Shown here one piece after another: positions 40,970 to 49,861 of a DNA stretch of 64,000 nt. The notes beneath the pieces are model-generated. The model was not told the DNA's origin, made no database searches, and was given only the letters and a program-made list of their open reading frames with translations. Position 1 is the first letter of the stretch. The number at the start of each line of letters is the position of its first letter. Both the position numbers and the translations under genes were made by a program. This DNA is from Gammaproteobacteria bacterium (lineage in GTDB: Bacteria > Pseudomonadota > Gammaproteobacteria > Xanthomonadales > Wenzhouxiangellaceae), in assembly GCA_003565625.1 (NCBI GenBank), contig PXBD01000016.1:1-64000 (forward strand), in the 5' to 3' direction.

Positions 40970-42247
40970 ATGAACAATATTCAGTCCATTCGCGGGATGC
41001 ACGATATCCTGCCGACCGAGACGCCCACCTGGCGCTGGCTGGAATTGCAGCTGTCGGAACTCCTGGACGGCTACGATTTTCGCGAAATCCGGATTCCGCT
41101 GGTTGAAAAAGCCGAATTGTTCACCCGCGCGATCGGGCAGGGCACCGACGTGGTCGAAAAGGAAATGTATGCCTTTGCCGATCGCAACGGGGATCTGCTG
41201 AGTCTGCGACCCGAGGGAACGGCCGGGGTCGTGCGAGCGGCCATTCAGCATGGTCTGCTGACCACTCCCGGGCTCAAGGTCTGGTACCGCGGGCCGATGT
41301 TTCGCCACGAACGTCCGCAGCGTGGCCGTCAACGTCAGTTCCATCAGTTTGGAGCCGAGGTGTTTGGCCTGGCCGGCGCCGATGCCGACGCTGAATTGAT
41401 CGCCCTGGGGGAGCGCATGTGGCGCCGTCTGGGCCTGGCCGAGCGCATCCGGCTCGAAATCAACAGCCTGGGTGATCGTGACGATCGTCAGCGCTACCGC
41501 AAACGGCTGCTCGAGTATCTGCGGCCGCGGATCGATCAACTCGACGAAGACAGTCAGCGCCGCCTCGAGACCAACCCGCTGCGGATTTTCGACAGCAAGC
41601 ACCCGGCCACGCGCGCGATCATGGCCCAGGCGCCGCTGCTGGCCGATGCGCTCGGCGACGAGGCACGGGCCCATTTCGAGAGCGTTTGCGCGCTCCTGGA
41701 CGGCCTCGGGATCCGCTACCGGATCAATCCGGCCCTGGTGCGTGGTCTCGACTATTACTGCCGGACGGTGTTTGAATGGGTGACCGACGATCTCGGCGCC
41801 CAGGGTACGGTCTGTGCCGGCGGACGCTACGACGATCTGGTCTCCATCCAGGGTGGTCGGGCCACTCCGGGGATCGGCTTTGCGCTCGGCATGGAGCGAC
41901 TGGTGGACCTGATCGAAAGCCTGGGCACGGAACACCCCGGCGGTGCGCAGGTCTATCTGGTGTGCCAGGCTGACCCGGTCGAGGCGCTGGGCCTGGCCGA
42001 GTTTTTGCGCGACCACTTGCCCGGACTGCGCCTGGCCTGCAACCTGGGCGGCGGCAGTTTCAAGGCCCAGTTCAAGCGCGCCGATCGCAGTGGGGCGGCC
42101 TATGCGCTGGTGCTGGGCGAAGAGGAAGTCCAGCAGGGGCGCTGCCAAATCAAGGATTTGCGCGGTGACCAGCCGCAGCAAAGCCTGGCCCGGGAGGAAT
42201 TGCCTGCGCGGTTGGCCCGGCTGTTGCCCGATCTGGCGCCGGCCTGA
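40970..42247 (+). CDS. hisS: Histidyl-tRNA synthetase
   Basis: 425 aa class II synthetase. Motif 2 region [20 protein letters not shown], motif 1 region ([17 protein letters not shown]), ATP and histidine site [10 protein letters not shown], the histidine-specific [15 protein letters not shown] and the motif 3 [11 protein letters not shown] are all in place, with a C-terminal anticodon-binding domain. Preceded by a gcggg/cccgc stem in a 77-bp gap; no convincing promoter was found. Confidence 0.97.
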   Translation: MNNIQSIRGMHDILPTETPTWRWLELQLSELLDGYDFREIRIPLVEKAELFTRAIGQGTDVVEKEMYAFADRNGDLLSLRPEGTAGVVRAAIQHGLLTTPGLKVWYRGPMFRHERPQRGRQRQFHQFGAEVFGLAGADADAELIALGERMWRRLGLAERIRLEINSLGDRDDRQRYRKRLLEYLRPRIDQLDEDSQRRLETNPLRIFDSKHPATRAIMAQAPLLADALGDEARAHFESVCALLDGLGIRYRINPALVRGLDYYCRTVFEWVTDDLGAQGTVCAGGRYDDLVSIQGGRATPGIGFALGMERLVDLIESLGTEHPGGAQVYLVCQADPVEALGLAEFLRDHLPGLRLACNLGGGSFKAQFKRADRSGAAYALVLGEEEVQQGRCQIKDLRGDQPQQSLAREELPARLARLLPDLAPA

Positions 42248-42301
42248 CGTATCATGGCGGGCTGATCGACCACTCACTTTCAAGCACACAGAAGGCAATT
42301 C

Positions 42302-42949
42302 ATGGCGGTTGAGCTGTACGACGAACATGAACAGGGCGAACGAGTCCGCAAGTGGCTGCGTGAATACGTTCCTGCGATCGTGATGGGGCTGGTTCTCGCG
42401 TTTGGCGGAATCTTCGGTTTTCGCTACTGGCAGGATCAACAGGCCAGCCAGCAGGCGCTCGCCGCGGACTATTACAACCTGATTCAAAACGAAATCGAGG
42501 CCGGCCGCATCCAGGTGGCCGAAGATCATTTCGAAACCCTGCGCAGTGAAGGCGGCCGCAGCGCCTATCTTGGCCTTGCGGGCCTGGCAATGGCGGCGGC
42601 CTACGTCGAGGACGGGCGGCTGGAGTCGGCGGCGCGGATCTATCGCGAACTGCTGGAGCAACGGCGCATGGAAATGCTGCACCCGGTGACCCGACTGCGC
42701 CTGGCCCGGGTGCTGCATGCCCAGGGCGATGCGCGGGCCGCCCTGGACATTGTCGGCGAGGACGCGCCACGCGGCTTCGAGGCCGCCTGGAGTGAGTTGC
42801 GCGGTGACCTTTTGCTGGAACTGGGAGAACGGCAGCGGGCACGTCTGGCCTATGAGCAGGCCCTGGATCATGCCACCCGGCAGGGCGGTCTGCAGCGTCT
42901 GCTGCAGATGAAGATTGACGCCACAGGCCCGGGCGGAGAGGCTTCGTGA
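42302..42949 (+). CDS. yfgM: YfgM family ancillary SecYEG translocon subunit
   Basis: 215 aa. A short cytosolic N terminus (YDEHEQGERVRKWLREY), one membrane helix (about 24-43) and a periplasmic TPR-like domain (for example YLGLAGLAMAAAYVEDGRLE). YfgM joins PpiD at the Sec translocon as a periplasmic chaperone. Located between hisS and bamB as in most gammaproteobacteria. GTGA overlap with bamB. Confidence 0.92.
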   Translation: MAVELYDEHEQGERVRKWLREYVPAIVMGLVLAFGGIFGFRYWQDQQASQQALAADYYNLIQNEIEAGRIQVAEDHFETLRSEGGRSAYLGLAGLAMAAAYVEDGRLESAARIYRELLEQRRMEMLHPVTRLRLARVLHAQGDARAALDIVGEDAPRGFEAAWSELRGDLLLELGERQRARLAYEQALDHATRQGGLQRLLQMKIDATGPGGEAS

Positions 42950-44112
42950 GTTGGTTGCTGCGTTCAGCCCTGTTCGTGCTGGTCACGTTGGCCCTGGCCG
43001 GCTGCCAGACCGTGGGCGGCTGGTTTAGTCGCGATGATGCAGGGGACGGGCCGGCAGCCCTGGTCGATTTCGAACCCACAGCGGAGCCGCGCCAGGTCTG
43101 GTCGGCCAACATGGGCCGCGGGCCGGGTCGCAGCCGCGCTGCCCTGGGGCCGGTCTACGATCGCCAGGAAATCTGGGTAGCCGATTATCGCGGTCGGATC
43201 ACGGTGGTAGACGCTGATTCCGGGAGTCAGAAGGCTCGGCACGAAACCGACCTGGCGATTTCCGCCGGTCCGTTACTGCATGGCGACCGGGCCTATTTCG
43301 GTACCTTTGACGGGGAACTGGTTGCGCTGGATCGAGCCAGCGCGACCGTACTCTGGCGCGCCCGCTTGTCCTCGGAGGTGCTCTCGCGACCGGTTATCCA
43401 GGACGGTGTGGTGGTGGTGCGCTGCATTGACGGCCGGGTGTTCGGGATTGATGAACAGTCTGGGGCCAGGGTTTGGGTCCACGATCGCAGCGTACCGCTG
43501 CTGACCCTGCGCGGCAACAGCGATCCCCTGGGTCGAGCCGGCCAGGTCTTTATCGGTTACGAGGACGGCGTGGTCAGCGGGCTGCGCGCCGGCGACGGCA
43601 GCGTGCTATGGGATCAGCGCGTCAGCGTGCCGGAAGGCCGTACCGAACTCGATCGGCTGGCCGACATCGACGGGCCCATGGCAATCGTCGGCTCGGAGCT
43701 CTACGTCGTGAGCTACCACGGCCAGATGGCCGGACTGGCCCTGGACTCCGGGCGCATCCTGTGGAGCAAGGATGTGGCCTCCCACCGCGGGATCAGCCTG
43801 CAGCGGACCCAGCTGGCCGCGGCCGATCGCGAGGATGCAGTCTGGCTGGTGGATCGACGCAACGGCGCCACCCTGTGGCGCGACGACAGTCTGGCGCGGC
43901 GGAACATCAGCCGACCGGTATTTTTCGGACGTTTCCTGGTGACGGTCGATGAGCAAGGCTACATGCACTGGTATGACGTCGACCAGGGCGGATTCGCCGC
44001 GCGCAGCCGGATCGGACGTAACACCCCGGCCCAGGCCCCACTGGTGGTGGGCAACACCCTGTATGTACTGGATACCGACGGCAGGCTGACAGCCTGGCAG
44101 GTCGACCGCTGA
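42946..44112 (+). CDS. bamB: Outer membrane protein assembly factor BamB
   Basis: 388 aa lipoprotein with lipobox LALAGC (Cys20), then an eight-bladed PQQ-type beta-propeller (repeat units such as IWVADYRGRITVVDADSG, AYFGTFDGELVALDRASA and LYVLDTDGRLTAW). Part of the BAM complex that inserts outer-membrane barrels. GTG start overlapping the yfgM stop; der begins 10 nt downstream. Confidence 0.95.
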   Translation: MSWLLRSALFVLVTLALAGCQTVGGWFSRDDAGDGPAALVDFEPTAEPRQVWSANMGRGPGRSRAALGPVYDRQEIWVADYRGRITVVDADSGSQKARHETDLAISAGPLLHGDRAYFGTFDGELVALDRASATVLWRARLSSEVLSRPVIQDGVVVVRCIDGRVFGIDEQSGARVWVHDRSVPLLTLRGNSDPLGRAGQVFIGYEDGVVSGLRAGDGSVLWDQRVSVPEGRTELDRLADIDGPMAIVGSELYVVSYHGQMAGLALDSGRILWSKDVASHRGISLQRTQLAAADREDAVWLVDRRNGATLWRDDSLARRNISRPVFFGRFLVTVDEQGYMHWYDVDQGGFAARSRIGRNTPAQAPLVVGNTLYVLDTDGRLTAWQVDR

Positions 44113-44122
44113 GAGGCCTGGC

Positions 44123-45532
44123 ATGAACGGTGGTGGCTTGCCCGTGGCAGCGATCGTGGGCCGGCCCAATGTCGGCAAGTCGACCCTGTTCAACGCGCTT
44201 ACGCGAACCCGCGATGCCCTGGTGGCGGACCTTCCGGGCGTTACCCGTGACCGCATCTACGGCCGTGCCGTTGTTCAGGATCGGCCGCTGCTTCTGATTG
44301 ACACCGGCGGCCTGGAAGCGGCGCTCGATGAGGTTGGCAGTGGACGAGAGCGCCAGACCCGCCTAGCGGTGGACGAGGCCGACCTGGTGGTCCTGATGAC
44401 CGATGCACGGGCCGGCATCGTGCCGGCCGATCACGATATCGCCGCCTGGCTGCGCACCCTGGGCAAGCCGATCATCCACGCAATCAACAAGTCCGACGGG
44501 CTCGACCCGGACGTGGTCATGGGCGAAAACCTGGCCCTGGGGCTGGATCCGTTCTGCCTGATCTCGGCCAGCCACCGGCGCGGCCTCGAGGCTCTGGGGC
44601 AGGCGCTGAGCGAGCGTTTGCCCGAGGCCGTGAAGGCCGCTCCCGGCGCCGGCGATGATGCCATTCACCTGGCCCTGATCGGGCGCCCCAACACCGGCAA
44701 ATCCACTTTGCTCAATCGTTTGCTGGGCGAGGACCGGGCGCTGGCCACTCCTGTCGCCGGGACCACGCGGGACCCGATTCATGCCGAGATCACGCGCGAC
44801 GGACAGCGGCTGCACCTGGTCGACACTGCCGGCATTCGACGGCGTCGTGGCAGCCATGAGGGGCTGGAACGGTTCAGTACGATCAAGGCCTTGCAGGCAA
44901 TGGAACAGGCCCAGGTCGTGGTCCTGATGCTCGACGCCACCGAGGGGGTGACCGAGCAGGACGCGCGCCTGGCCGGGCACGCGATGGAGGCCGGTCGGGC
45001 CCTGATCCTGGTTCTGAACAAATGGGACGGGCTGGAGCACAACCAGCGCCGGTCGCTACTGGTTGATGTCGGCGAGCGCCTGCAGTTTGCCCGCCATGCG
45101 CCGGTCGTGACCCTGTCGGCACTGCACGGCAGTGGCCTGGGTCAGCTGCACAGCGCCGTTGTCCATGTTCATCGCTGCGCGCGTGCCGAGTTGGCGACCC
45201 CGGCGCTGACCCGAACCCTGCGCTCAGCGGTTGAAGCCCATCCGCCGCCCGGCGGGAAAAATGGCGCGCCGAAACTGCGCTATGCCCACGCCGGGGGCCA
45301 GTTGCCGACCCGGATCGTGGTCCACGGCAGCCGCACGCGGCAGCTGCCGGACCAGTACCGACGCTACTTGGTCAACCGCTTTCGCGAGGCATTTGACCTG
45401 ACCGGCGTAGCCATCCAGCTGGTGTTTCGGGACGGCGAAAACCCGTACGCCGGGCGCCGGAACGTGCTCACCCCGCGCCAGATCCAGAAGCGCAAAAGAC
45501 TGCGCAGGTTTACCGGCCGACAGAAACGCTGA
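44123..45532 (+). CDS. der: Ribosome biogenesis GTPase Der
   Basis: 469 aa. Two tandem GTPase domains: G1 GRPNVGKST, G3 DTGG and G4 NKSD in the first; GRPNTGKST, DTAG and NKWD in the second; then a KH-like domain and a basic C-terminal tail (KRKRLRRFTGRQKR). Required for 50S maturation. It ends the ndk-to-der block; its stop lies 7 bp from the stop of the convergent glutathione peroxidase gene. Confidence 0.97.
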   Translation: MNGGGLPVAAIVGRPNVGKSTLFNALTRTRDALVADLPGVTRDRIYGRAVVQDRPLLLIDTGGLEAALDEVGSGRERQTRLAVDEADLVVLMTDARAGIVPADHDIAAWLRTLGKPIIHAINKSDGLDPDVVMGENLALGLDPFCLISASHRRGLEALGQALSERLPEAVKAAPGAGDDAIHLALIGRPNTGKSTLLNRLLGEDRALATPVAGTTRDPIHAEITRDGQRLHLVDTAGIRRRRGSHEGLERFSTIKALQAMEQAQVVVLMLDATEGVTEQDARLAGHAMEAGRALILVLNKWDGLEHNQRRSLLVDVGERLQFARHAPVVTLSALHGSGLGQLHSAVVHVHRCARAELATPALTRTLRSAVEAHPPPGGKNGAPKLRYAHAGGQLPTRIVVHGSRTRQLPDQYRRYLVNRFREAFDLTGVAIQLVFRDGENPYAGRRNVLTPRQIQKRKRLRRFTGRQKR

Positions 45533-45539
45533 CCACTCG

Positions 45540-46028
45540 CTACAGCGACCAGGACTGAAGATTGCGGCCCAGGGTGTGGAGCAGGGTAGGATCGTCGGGC
45601 GGCGTTGCCGAAGGCCAGTGCTCAACCAGCTGGCCACGCCGGTCAAACAGGTACTTGTGGAAATTCCACCGGGGCAGTATGTCGCTGCCCCATTGCTCGA
45701 CCAACTCGCGGAACAGCGGGTGCGAGCCGCGCCCGATGACCGAGTACTTGGCGGTCATGGGAAAGGTAACGCCCCACTCCTCACGCACGAAGCGGGCGAT
45801 GTCTTCAGCGCTGCCGGGCTCCTGTTCGCCAAAGTCGTTGCACGGGATGCCGATGACTACCAGACCCGATCGATGGTAGTCGGCATGGAGCCGCTGCAAG
45901 GCCGCATATTGCGGCGTGAAGCCGCACTCCGAGGCCGTGTTGACCAGCAAGATGGGCTGGTTGCGGAAGCGGTCCAGCGGCAGCGAGCCGCCTTCCAGGG
46001 CAGCGAAGGTGTGTTCGTACAGGTTCAT
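45540..46028 (-). CDS. Glutathione peroxidase (cysteine type)
   Basis: 162 aa. Catalytic Cys35 in NTASECGFTPQY, Gln69 in NDFGEQEPG and the Trp of PRWNFHKYLFD complete the GPx active site; Cys replaces selenocysteine as in most bacteria. Start ATG preceded by aagga. Cytosolic; most bacterial GPx enzymes of this kind use thioredoxin. Divergent from folD with 62 bp between starts. Confidence 0.94.
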   Translation of the reverse strand: MNLYEHTFAALEGGSLPLDRFRNQPILLVNTASECGFTPQYAALQRLHADYHRSGLVVIGIPCNDFGEQEPGSAEDIARFVREEWGVTFPMTAKYSVIGRGSHPLFRELVEQWGSDILPRWNFHKYLFDRRGQLVEHWPSATPPDDPTLLHTLGRNLQSWSL

Positions 46029-46074
46029 GGGCGATCCTTTTCGTGGCAGCGGTCTTATTCGATCCGCCAGAAGC

Positions 46075-46080
46075 TACAAT
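46075..46080 (+). promoter_or_regulatory. Predicted -10 of folD
   Basis: TACAAT ends 10 nt before the folD ATG. No Shine-Dalgarno separates them, so the mRNA would have only a few leader bases. The -35 is weak. Confidence 0.4.
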
Positions 46081-46090
46081 ATCGCCCATC

Positions 46091-46960
46091 ATGGAGCAAC
46101 CCCACGCGCAAATGTTGAACGGCAGGGCAGTGGCCGACCGTCTGATCGACAACGTCGCGGCTGCGGTCTCGGCCCATCGCGAGCGCGGCGGAGCCCAGCC
46201 CGGTCTGGCCGTGGTGCTGGTAGGTGACGATCCGGCGTCCGAGGTCTATGTAGGCAACAAGGTCAAGGCCTGCGAACGGGCCGGCATTGCCTCACACAGT
46301 TACCGGTTGCCGCATGGCGTCGGCCGTGGTGAGCTGCTGGCCCGGATTGATGCCCTCAATGAAGATCCGGCGATTGACGGGATCCTGGTGCAGCTGCCCT
46401 TGCCCGGGCACCTTGACGAAAAAGCCGTCACCTCCCGCATCCACCCCGACAAGGACGTGGACGGTTTCCATCCCCACAACACCGGCCGCCTGGCGTTGCG
46501 CGATCCTGGTCTGCGCCCGTGCACGCCGCGCGGCGTTCTGACCCTGCTGGGCGCCTATGGTATCGACCCCAAGGGTTGCCACGTGGTCATCGTCGGGGCT
46601 TCGAACATTGTGGGCCGCCCGCTGGCCCTGGAGATGTTGCTGGCCGGCGCCACGGTCACGGTTGCCCATCGATTCACCCGCAGCCTGCGCGATCACGTGG
46701 CCCGCGCCGACATACTGTGCGTGGCGGTGGGCAAGCGCGGCGTGGTGGATTCCGACTGGGTTCGTCCAGGCAGCGTGGTCGTGGATATCGGGATCAACCG
46801 CGACGAGCACGGTCGCATCCACGGCGATCTGGATTTTGAGGCCTGTGCCAGGGTGGCGGCCTGGATCACGCCCGTGCCCGGCGGCGTCGGTCCGATGACC
46901 GTCGCGACTCTGCTGCAGAACACGGCCGAGGCGGCCGGGTTGGTTGTACTTGCTCCTTGA
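46091..46960 (+). CDS. folD: Methylenetetrahydrofolate dehydrogenase/cyclohydrolase
   Basis: 289 aa bifunctional enzyme that interconverts methylene-, methenyl- and formyl-tetrahydrofolate. Catalytic Tyr53 and Lys57 in SEVYVGNKVKAC, GILVQLPLPGHL, the DVDGFHP motif with the substrate Asp, NADP site GASNIVGRPLALEML, and WITPVPGGVGPMTVA. ATG at 46091 gives a slightly extended N terminus; ATG at 46112 (MLNGRAVAD) is an alternative. It supplies one-carbon units alongside gcvP. Confidence 0.96.
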   Translation: MEQPHAQMLNGRAVADRLIDNVAAAVSAHRERGGAQPGLAVVLVGDDPASEVYVGNKVKACERAGIASHSYRLPHGVGRGELLARIDALNEDPAIDGILVQLPLPGHLDEKAVTSRIHPDKDVDGFHPHNTGRLALRDPGLRPCTPRGVLTLLGAYGIDPKGCHVVIVGASNIVGRPLALEMLLAGATVTVAHRFTRSLRDHVARADILCVAVGKRGVVDSDWVRPGSVVVDIGINRDEHGRIHGDLDFEACARVAAWITPVPGGVGPMTVATLLQNTAEAAGLVVLAP

Positions 46961-46990
46961 TCGGCCGGGCGACCGTTGCCTGATGCTCGG

Positions 46991-47458
46991 ATGATGCCGC
47001 TCCGGTTGTTGTTGAGGCAGGGGTTTCGCGATCTCGATGAAAGCCTTGCCCTGATCGAGCGCAGCCTGATTGTCGTTCTGATGCTGGGCCTGGTCATGCT
47101 GGGCGTGGCCGAGGTCGCGGTTCAGCTCCTCGATCTTCGCCGTCTTTCCGGCATCCCGGACTACGCCGGGGTAGTGTTGCTGTGGTTGATCATGCTGGGT
47201 GCTGCCAGTGCGGCCGCGCACAGCGCCGTGGTTGCGGCCCTGCCTTTGCTGCTGGCGGCAGCAGTCAGTGCGCTGTTGGGCTGGGCGGCTCTGCGGTTGT
47301 GGTTTTTTGATCTGCAACTGGGGTCATCGTGGGCGCCAGGATTGTCCGGCTCAGTGGTCCTGGCACCGCTGCCGCTGTGTTTTGCGCTGATGGCCGGACG
47401 ATTTCTGGGTCGTGCCTTAGGGCCGAGACAGTCGCGGCATCAAGAGGCGCCGGAATGA
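46991..47458 (+). CDS. Small four-helix membrane protein, possibly DctQ-like
   Basis: 155 aa, with about four hydrophobic helices (26-45, 58-77, 80-100, 118-140). The stretch IPDYAGVVLLWLIMLGAASAAA has the feel of the second and third helices of TRAP small permeases (DctQ), where an LLWLxxLGA motif is typical, but no substrate-binding protein gene is near, so this is weak. It shares an LL(D/E).RRL..(I/F)P pattern with the next gene. No Shine-Dalgarno decides between ATG 46991 and 46994. Stop overlaps the next gene by 4 nt. Confidence 0.5.
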   Translation: MMPLRLLLRQGFRDLDESLALIERSLIVVLMLGLVMLGVAEVAVQLLDLRRLSGIPDYAGVVLLWLIMLGAASAAAHSAVVAALPLLLAAAVSALLGWAALRLWFFDLQLGSSWAPGLSGSVVLAPLPLCFALMAGRFLGRALGPRQSRHQEAPE

Positions 47459-48411
47459 ACCGTGAGCAATCCACACGCCCGGTCGGTGGCGCAGCGACGC
47501 GAGCCGGGGCTGTCTGCTTTGCCCTGGTCGGTCTGTTGGCTCTGGCCACGGTCGGGCTGGCCGGTTTTGACAGTCTGGTCCTGATGCTGGAGTTTCGACG
47601 TCTGGCTGAGTTTCCGATCCTTGCCGCAGTACCGCTTTGGTTACTGGCCTGGCAGTTGCACTGTGCGCTCGCAAGGCCGGGTGCGGCGGCGCCCGCGGCC
47701 GGGCCCTGGCAGGCGCTTGCGCTGGCCCTGCTGGCACCGGGCCTGATGCTGTTGCTGTATGCCGTCGCCGCCGAGGCGCTGGCGCCGCTGCAGGCTCCGG
47801 CGTATGAGCAATTGCTGCGGGCGGCGCTGTTGCCGGCCTTGCTCGCAGCGCTTGTGGCGGGCGTGCTTGGCGGAAGGCCGGGCCGGCGGGCAGGCTGCAG
47901 CCGGCTGGCAGTTGTTGGTGGCTGGCAGGGTACGCCTGCGCTGGGTCTGTTGTTGTTGCTCTATACCGGCTGGCTCCCGGCGCAGGCCCTTGCCGCGCTG
48001 CTGGTGGGCTGGCTGGCGGTGCAAGCCGTGCTGATTCAGCGGCGCCTGCGCCTGACCGAGCTGTCGGTGCTGGCGGTGCAAGGGACAACAGCAGGCGGCT
48101 TAACGGTGCTGTTGTTCTGGCTGGCGTTGGTGGGATCGTCGTTCGCGACTGATTTGTTGCCCGTGCAGGCACTGGCGGTGATTGCGCCAGTGGTGCTGCT
48201 GGTCGTGATGGCCGCCGCAGGCTGGTGGCTGGGGAGGTTGTTGAACAATGAATTGTTCGCGATGGCCATGCTGGCCGCTCCCGCCGTCGTCATGGGCAAT
48301 GCCGCGAGCGTGGACCCTGTCTGGATGGGCCTTGCCCTGAGTTCTGCGATTGCGCTTGGTGGCTGGCTCGGGCGAGACCGCCCGAGCCGTGCAGCGTCGG
48401 GCGGCTGCTAG
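47455..48411 (+). CDS. Polytopic membrane protein, unknown function
   Basis: 318 aa with roughly nine hydrophobic segments rich in Leu, Ala and Gly and few charged residues, plus a cluster of Arg and Gly near residues 143-150. I do not recognise a family. Its first 65 residues resemble the same region of the preceding small protein (MLEFRRLAEFP, then AAVPLWLLAW), suggesting either duplication or a shared TRAP-like ancestry in which this would be the large-subunit position, although TRAP large permeases are usually over 400 aa. The start overlaps the upstream stop (ATGA). Convergent with fadI. Confidence 0.6.
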   Translation: MNREQSTRPVGGAATRAGAVCFALVGLLALATVGLAGFDSLVLMLEFRRLAEFPILAAVPLWLLAWQLHCALARPGAAAPAAGPWQALALALLAPGLMLLLYAVAAEALAPLQAPAYEQLLRAALLPALLAALVAGVLGGRPGRRAGCSRLAVVGGWQGTPALGLLLLLYTGWLPAQALAALLVGWLAVQAVLIQRRLRLTELSVLAVQGTTAGGLTVLLFWLALVGSSFATDLLPVQALAVIAPVVLLVVMAAAGWWLGRLLNNELFAMAMLAAPAVVMGNAASVDPVWMGLALSSAIALGGWLGRDRPSRAASGGC

Positions 48412-48430
48412 TCGGCCGTTAGCCGCCCGA
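48397..48430. terminator. Perfect 10-bp hairpin across two convergent stop codons
   Basis: tcgggcggct (48397-48406) and agccgcccga (48421-48430) pair perfectly around a 14-nt loop that contains the stop of the membrane gene and most of the fadI stop. No T-tract on either strand. Likely a shared 3'-end stabiliser or terminator. Confidence 0.5.
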
Positions 48431-49861
48431 ACCCTTGGCTCCCGCTGCCGGGCCAGGCGCGGCTCTGGATGCGGCTTTCTTCCGCCGCCGCTTCTTGCGC
48501 TTCTTTTTGCCGGCCACTTTGACTGGCTCGGAGGCTTGCCCGCCGCTGGTCTCGGCGCTTCGACCGCCGCCACCGTTGCCGGGCCGCTCGACTATGGCCG
48601 CGACTCCCATCCCACCGGCCGTGCACACCGAAATCAGTCCGCGTCCCGAACCAGCCTGCTCCAGAATGGCGGTGAGGGTGGAGAGAATGCGCGCACCAGT
48701 CGCGGCAAACGGATGACCAATGGCGACCGAACCACCGCGAACATTCATGCGTGAGCGATCAATGGATCCGAGCGCGCCGTCCAGGCCGAGGCGTTCGCGG
48801 CAATACCGTTCCGACTCCCAGGCCTTGAGGGTGCACAGCACCTGGGCCGCAAAAGCTTCGTGGATTTCATAGAAGTCGAAGTCGCCAAGACCAAGACCCG
48901 CTGCCTGGAGCATCTCGGCAACGGCCACGGCCGGTGCCATCAGCAGCCCCTCGTCGCCGTCGACAAAGTCGACCGCCGCGGCCCTGCCGTGGCTGAGGTA
49001 GGCCGAGATCGGCAGGTCGTTGGCCCGGGCCCACTCTTCCGAGCACAGGAGCACCGCGGCGGCGCCGTCCGACAGCGTTGAACTGTTGCCGGCGGTCAAG
49101 GTGCCTTGCTTGCGGTCAAAGGCCGGCTTCAGGCTGGCAAGTTTGTCCGGGTTGGTATCGGGTCGGATGATGTTGTCCCGGACCACGCCGTTGTGGCTGA
49201 TCACCAGGTCGTCGAAGAAACCCGCTTCCCAGGCCGCGGCCGCTTTGCGGTGGCTCTCGACGGTCAACTCGTCCTGTTCCGCCCGCTCGATCTGCCACTC
49301 GCGGGCCATGCGTTCGCAGTGCTGGCCCATCGAAAGACCGGTTCTTGGCTCGGCGTTCCGGGGCGGCTGGGGAGCCAGTTCGGAGAATCGGAAGCCCTTG
49401 AAGACTTTCAGTTTCTGACCTATTGATCTGGCCTTGGACAGGCGGATCAGACGCTGGGCGAAGCGCTTCTGAAAAACGATGGGTGCATCACTGGTTGTGT
49501 CGGTGCCGGCGACAACGGCGCACTCGATCTGGCCAGCGGCGATCTGGCTGCCGGCCAGCAAGGCCGCCTGCAGGCTGGTACCGCAGGCTTGCTGCAGGGT
49601 GACCGCGGGGCTCAGGGGCGAGAGCGCGGTGGAAAGTACCGCTTCGCGGGCCAGGTTCCAGTCCTTCGAGTGGGTGGTCACCGCGCCGGCCATGACCTGG
49701 TCGATGACCTTGCCGTGCAGGCCGTAGCGTTCGACCAGGCCCTGGATCGCGGCGCTGAGCATGTCCTGGTTGGACTGGTCGGCGTACAGCGTGTTGGAGC
49801 GGCAGAACGGAATGCGAGCGCCGCCGACGATGACGGTTTTTCTCAAGCTGGTGCCCGACAT
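48419..49861 (-). CDS. fadI: Acetyl-CoA C-acyltransferase (thiolase) FadI with basic tail
   Basis: 480 aa beta-oxidation thiolase. Active-site Cys in QQACGTSLQA, His in EIHEAFAAQ, and the second Cys in CTAGGMG; GGSVAIGHPFAATG is typical of trifunctional-type thiolases. The family ends near VAAIVERP; here about 45 further residues follow, including an unbroken run of 11 Lys/Arg at 452-462 and an Ala/Gly-rich end. The ATG overlaps the fadJ stop, so the two subunits of the anaerobic-type fatty acid oxidation complex are coupled. Confidence 0.95.
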   Translation of the reverse strand: MSGTSLRKTVIVGGARIPFCRSNTLYADQSNQDMLSAAIQGLVERYGLHGKVIDQVMAGAVTTHSKDWNLAREAVLSTALSPLSPAVTLQQACGTSLQAALLAGSQIAAGQIECAVVAGTDTTSDAPIVFQKRFAQRLIRLSKARSIGQKLKVFKGFRFSELAPQPPRNAEPRTGLSMGQHCERMAREWQIERAEQDELTVESHRKAAAAWEAGFFDDLVISHNGVVRDNIIRPDTNPDKLASLKPAFDRKQGTLTAGNSSTLSDGAAAVLLCSEEWARANDLPISAYLSHGRAAAVDFVDGDEGLLMAPAVAVAEMLQAAGLGLGDFDFYEIHEAFAAQVLCTLKAWESERYCRERLGLDGALGSIDRSRMNVRGGSVAIGHPFAATGARILSTLTAILEQAGSGRGLISVCTAGGMGVAAIVERPGNGGGGRSAETSGGQASEPVKVAGKKKRKKRRRKKAASRAAPGPAAGAKGSGG

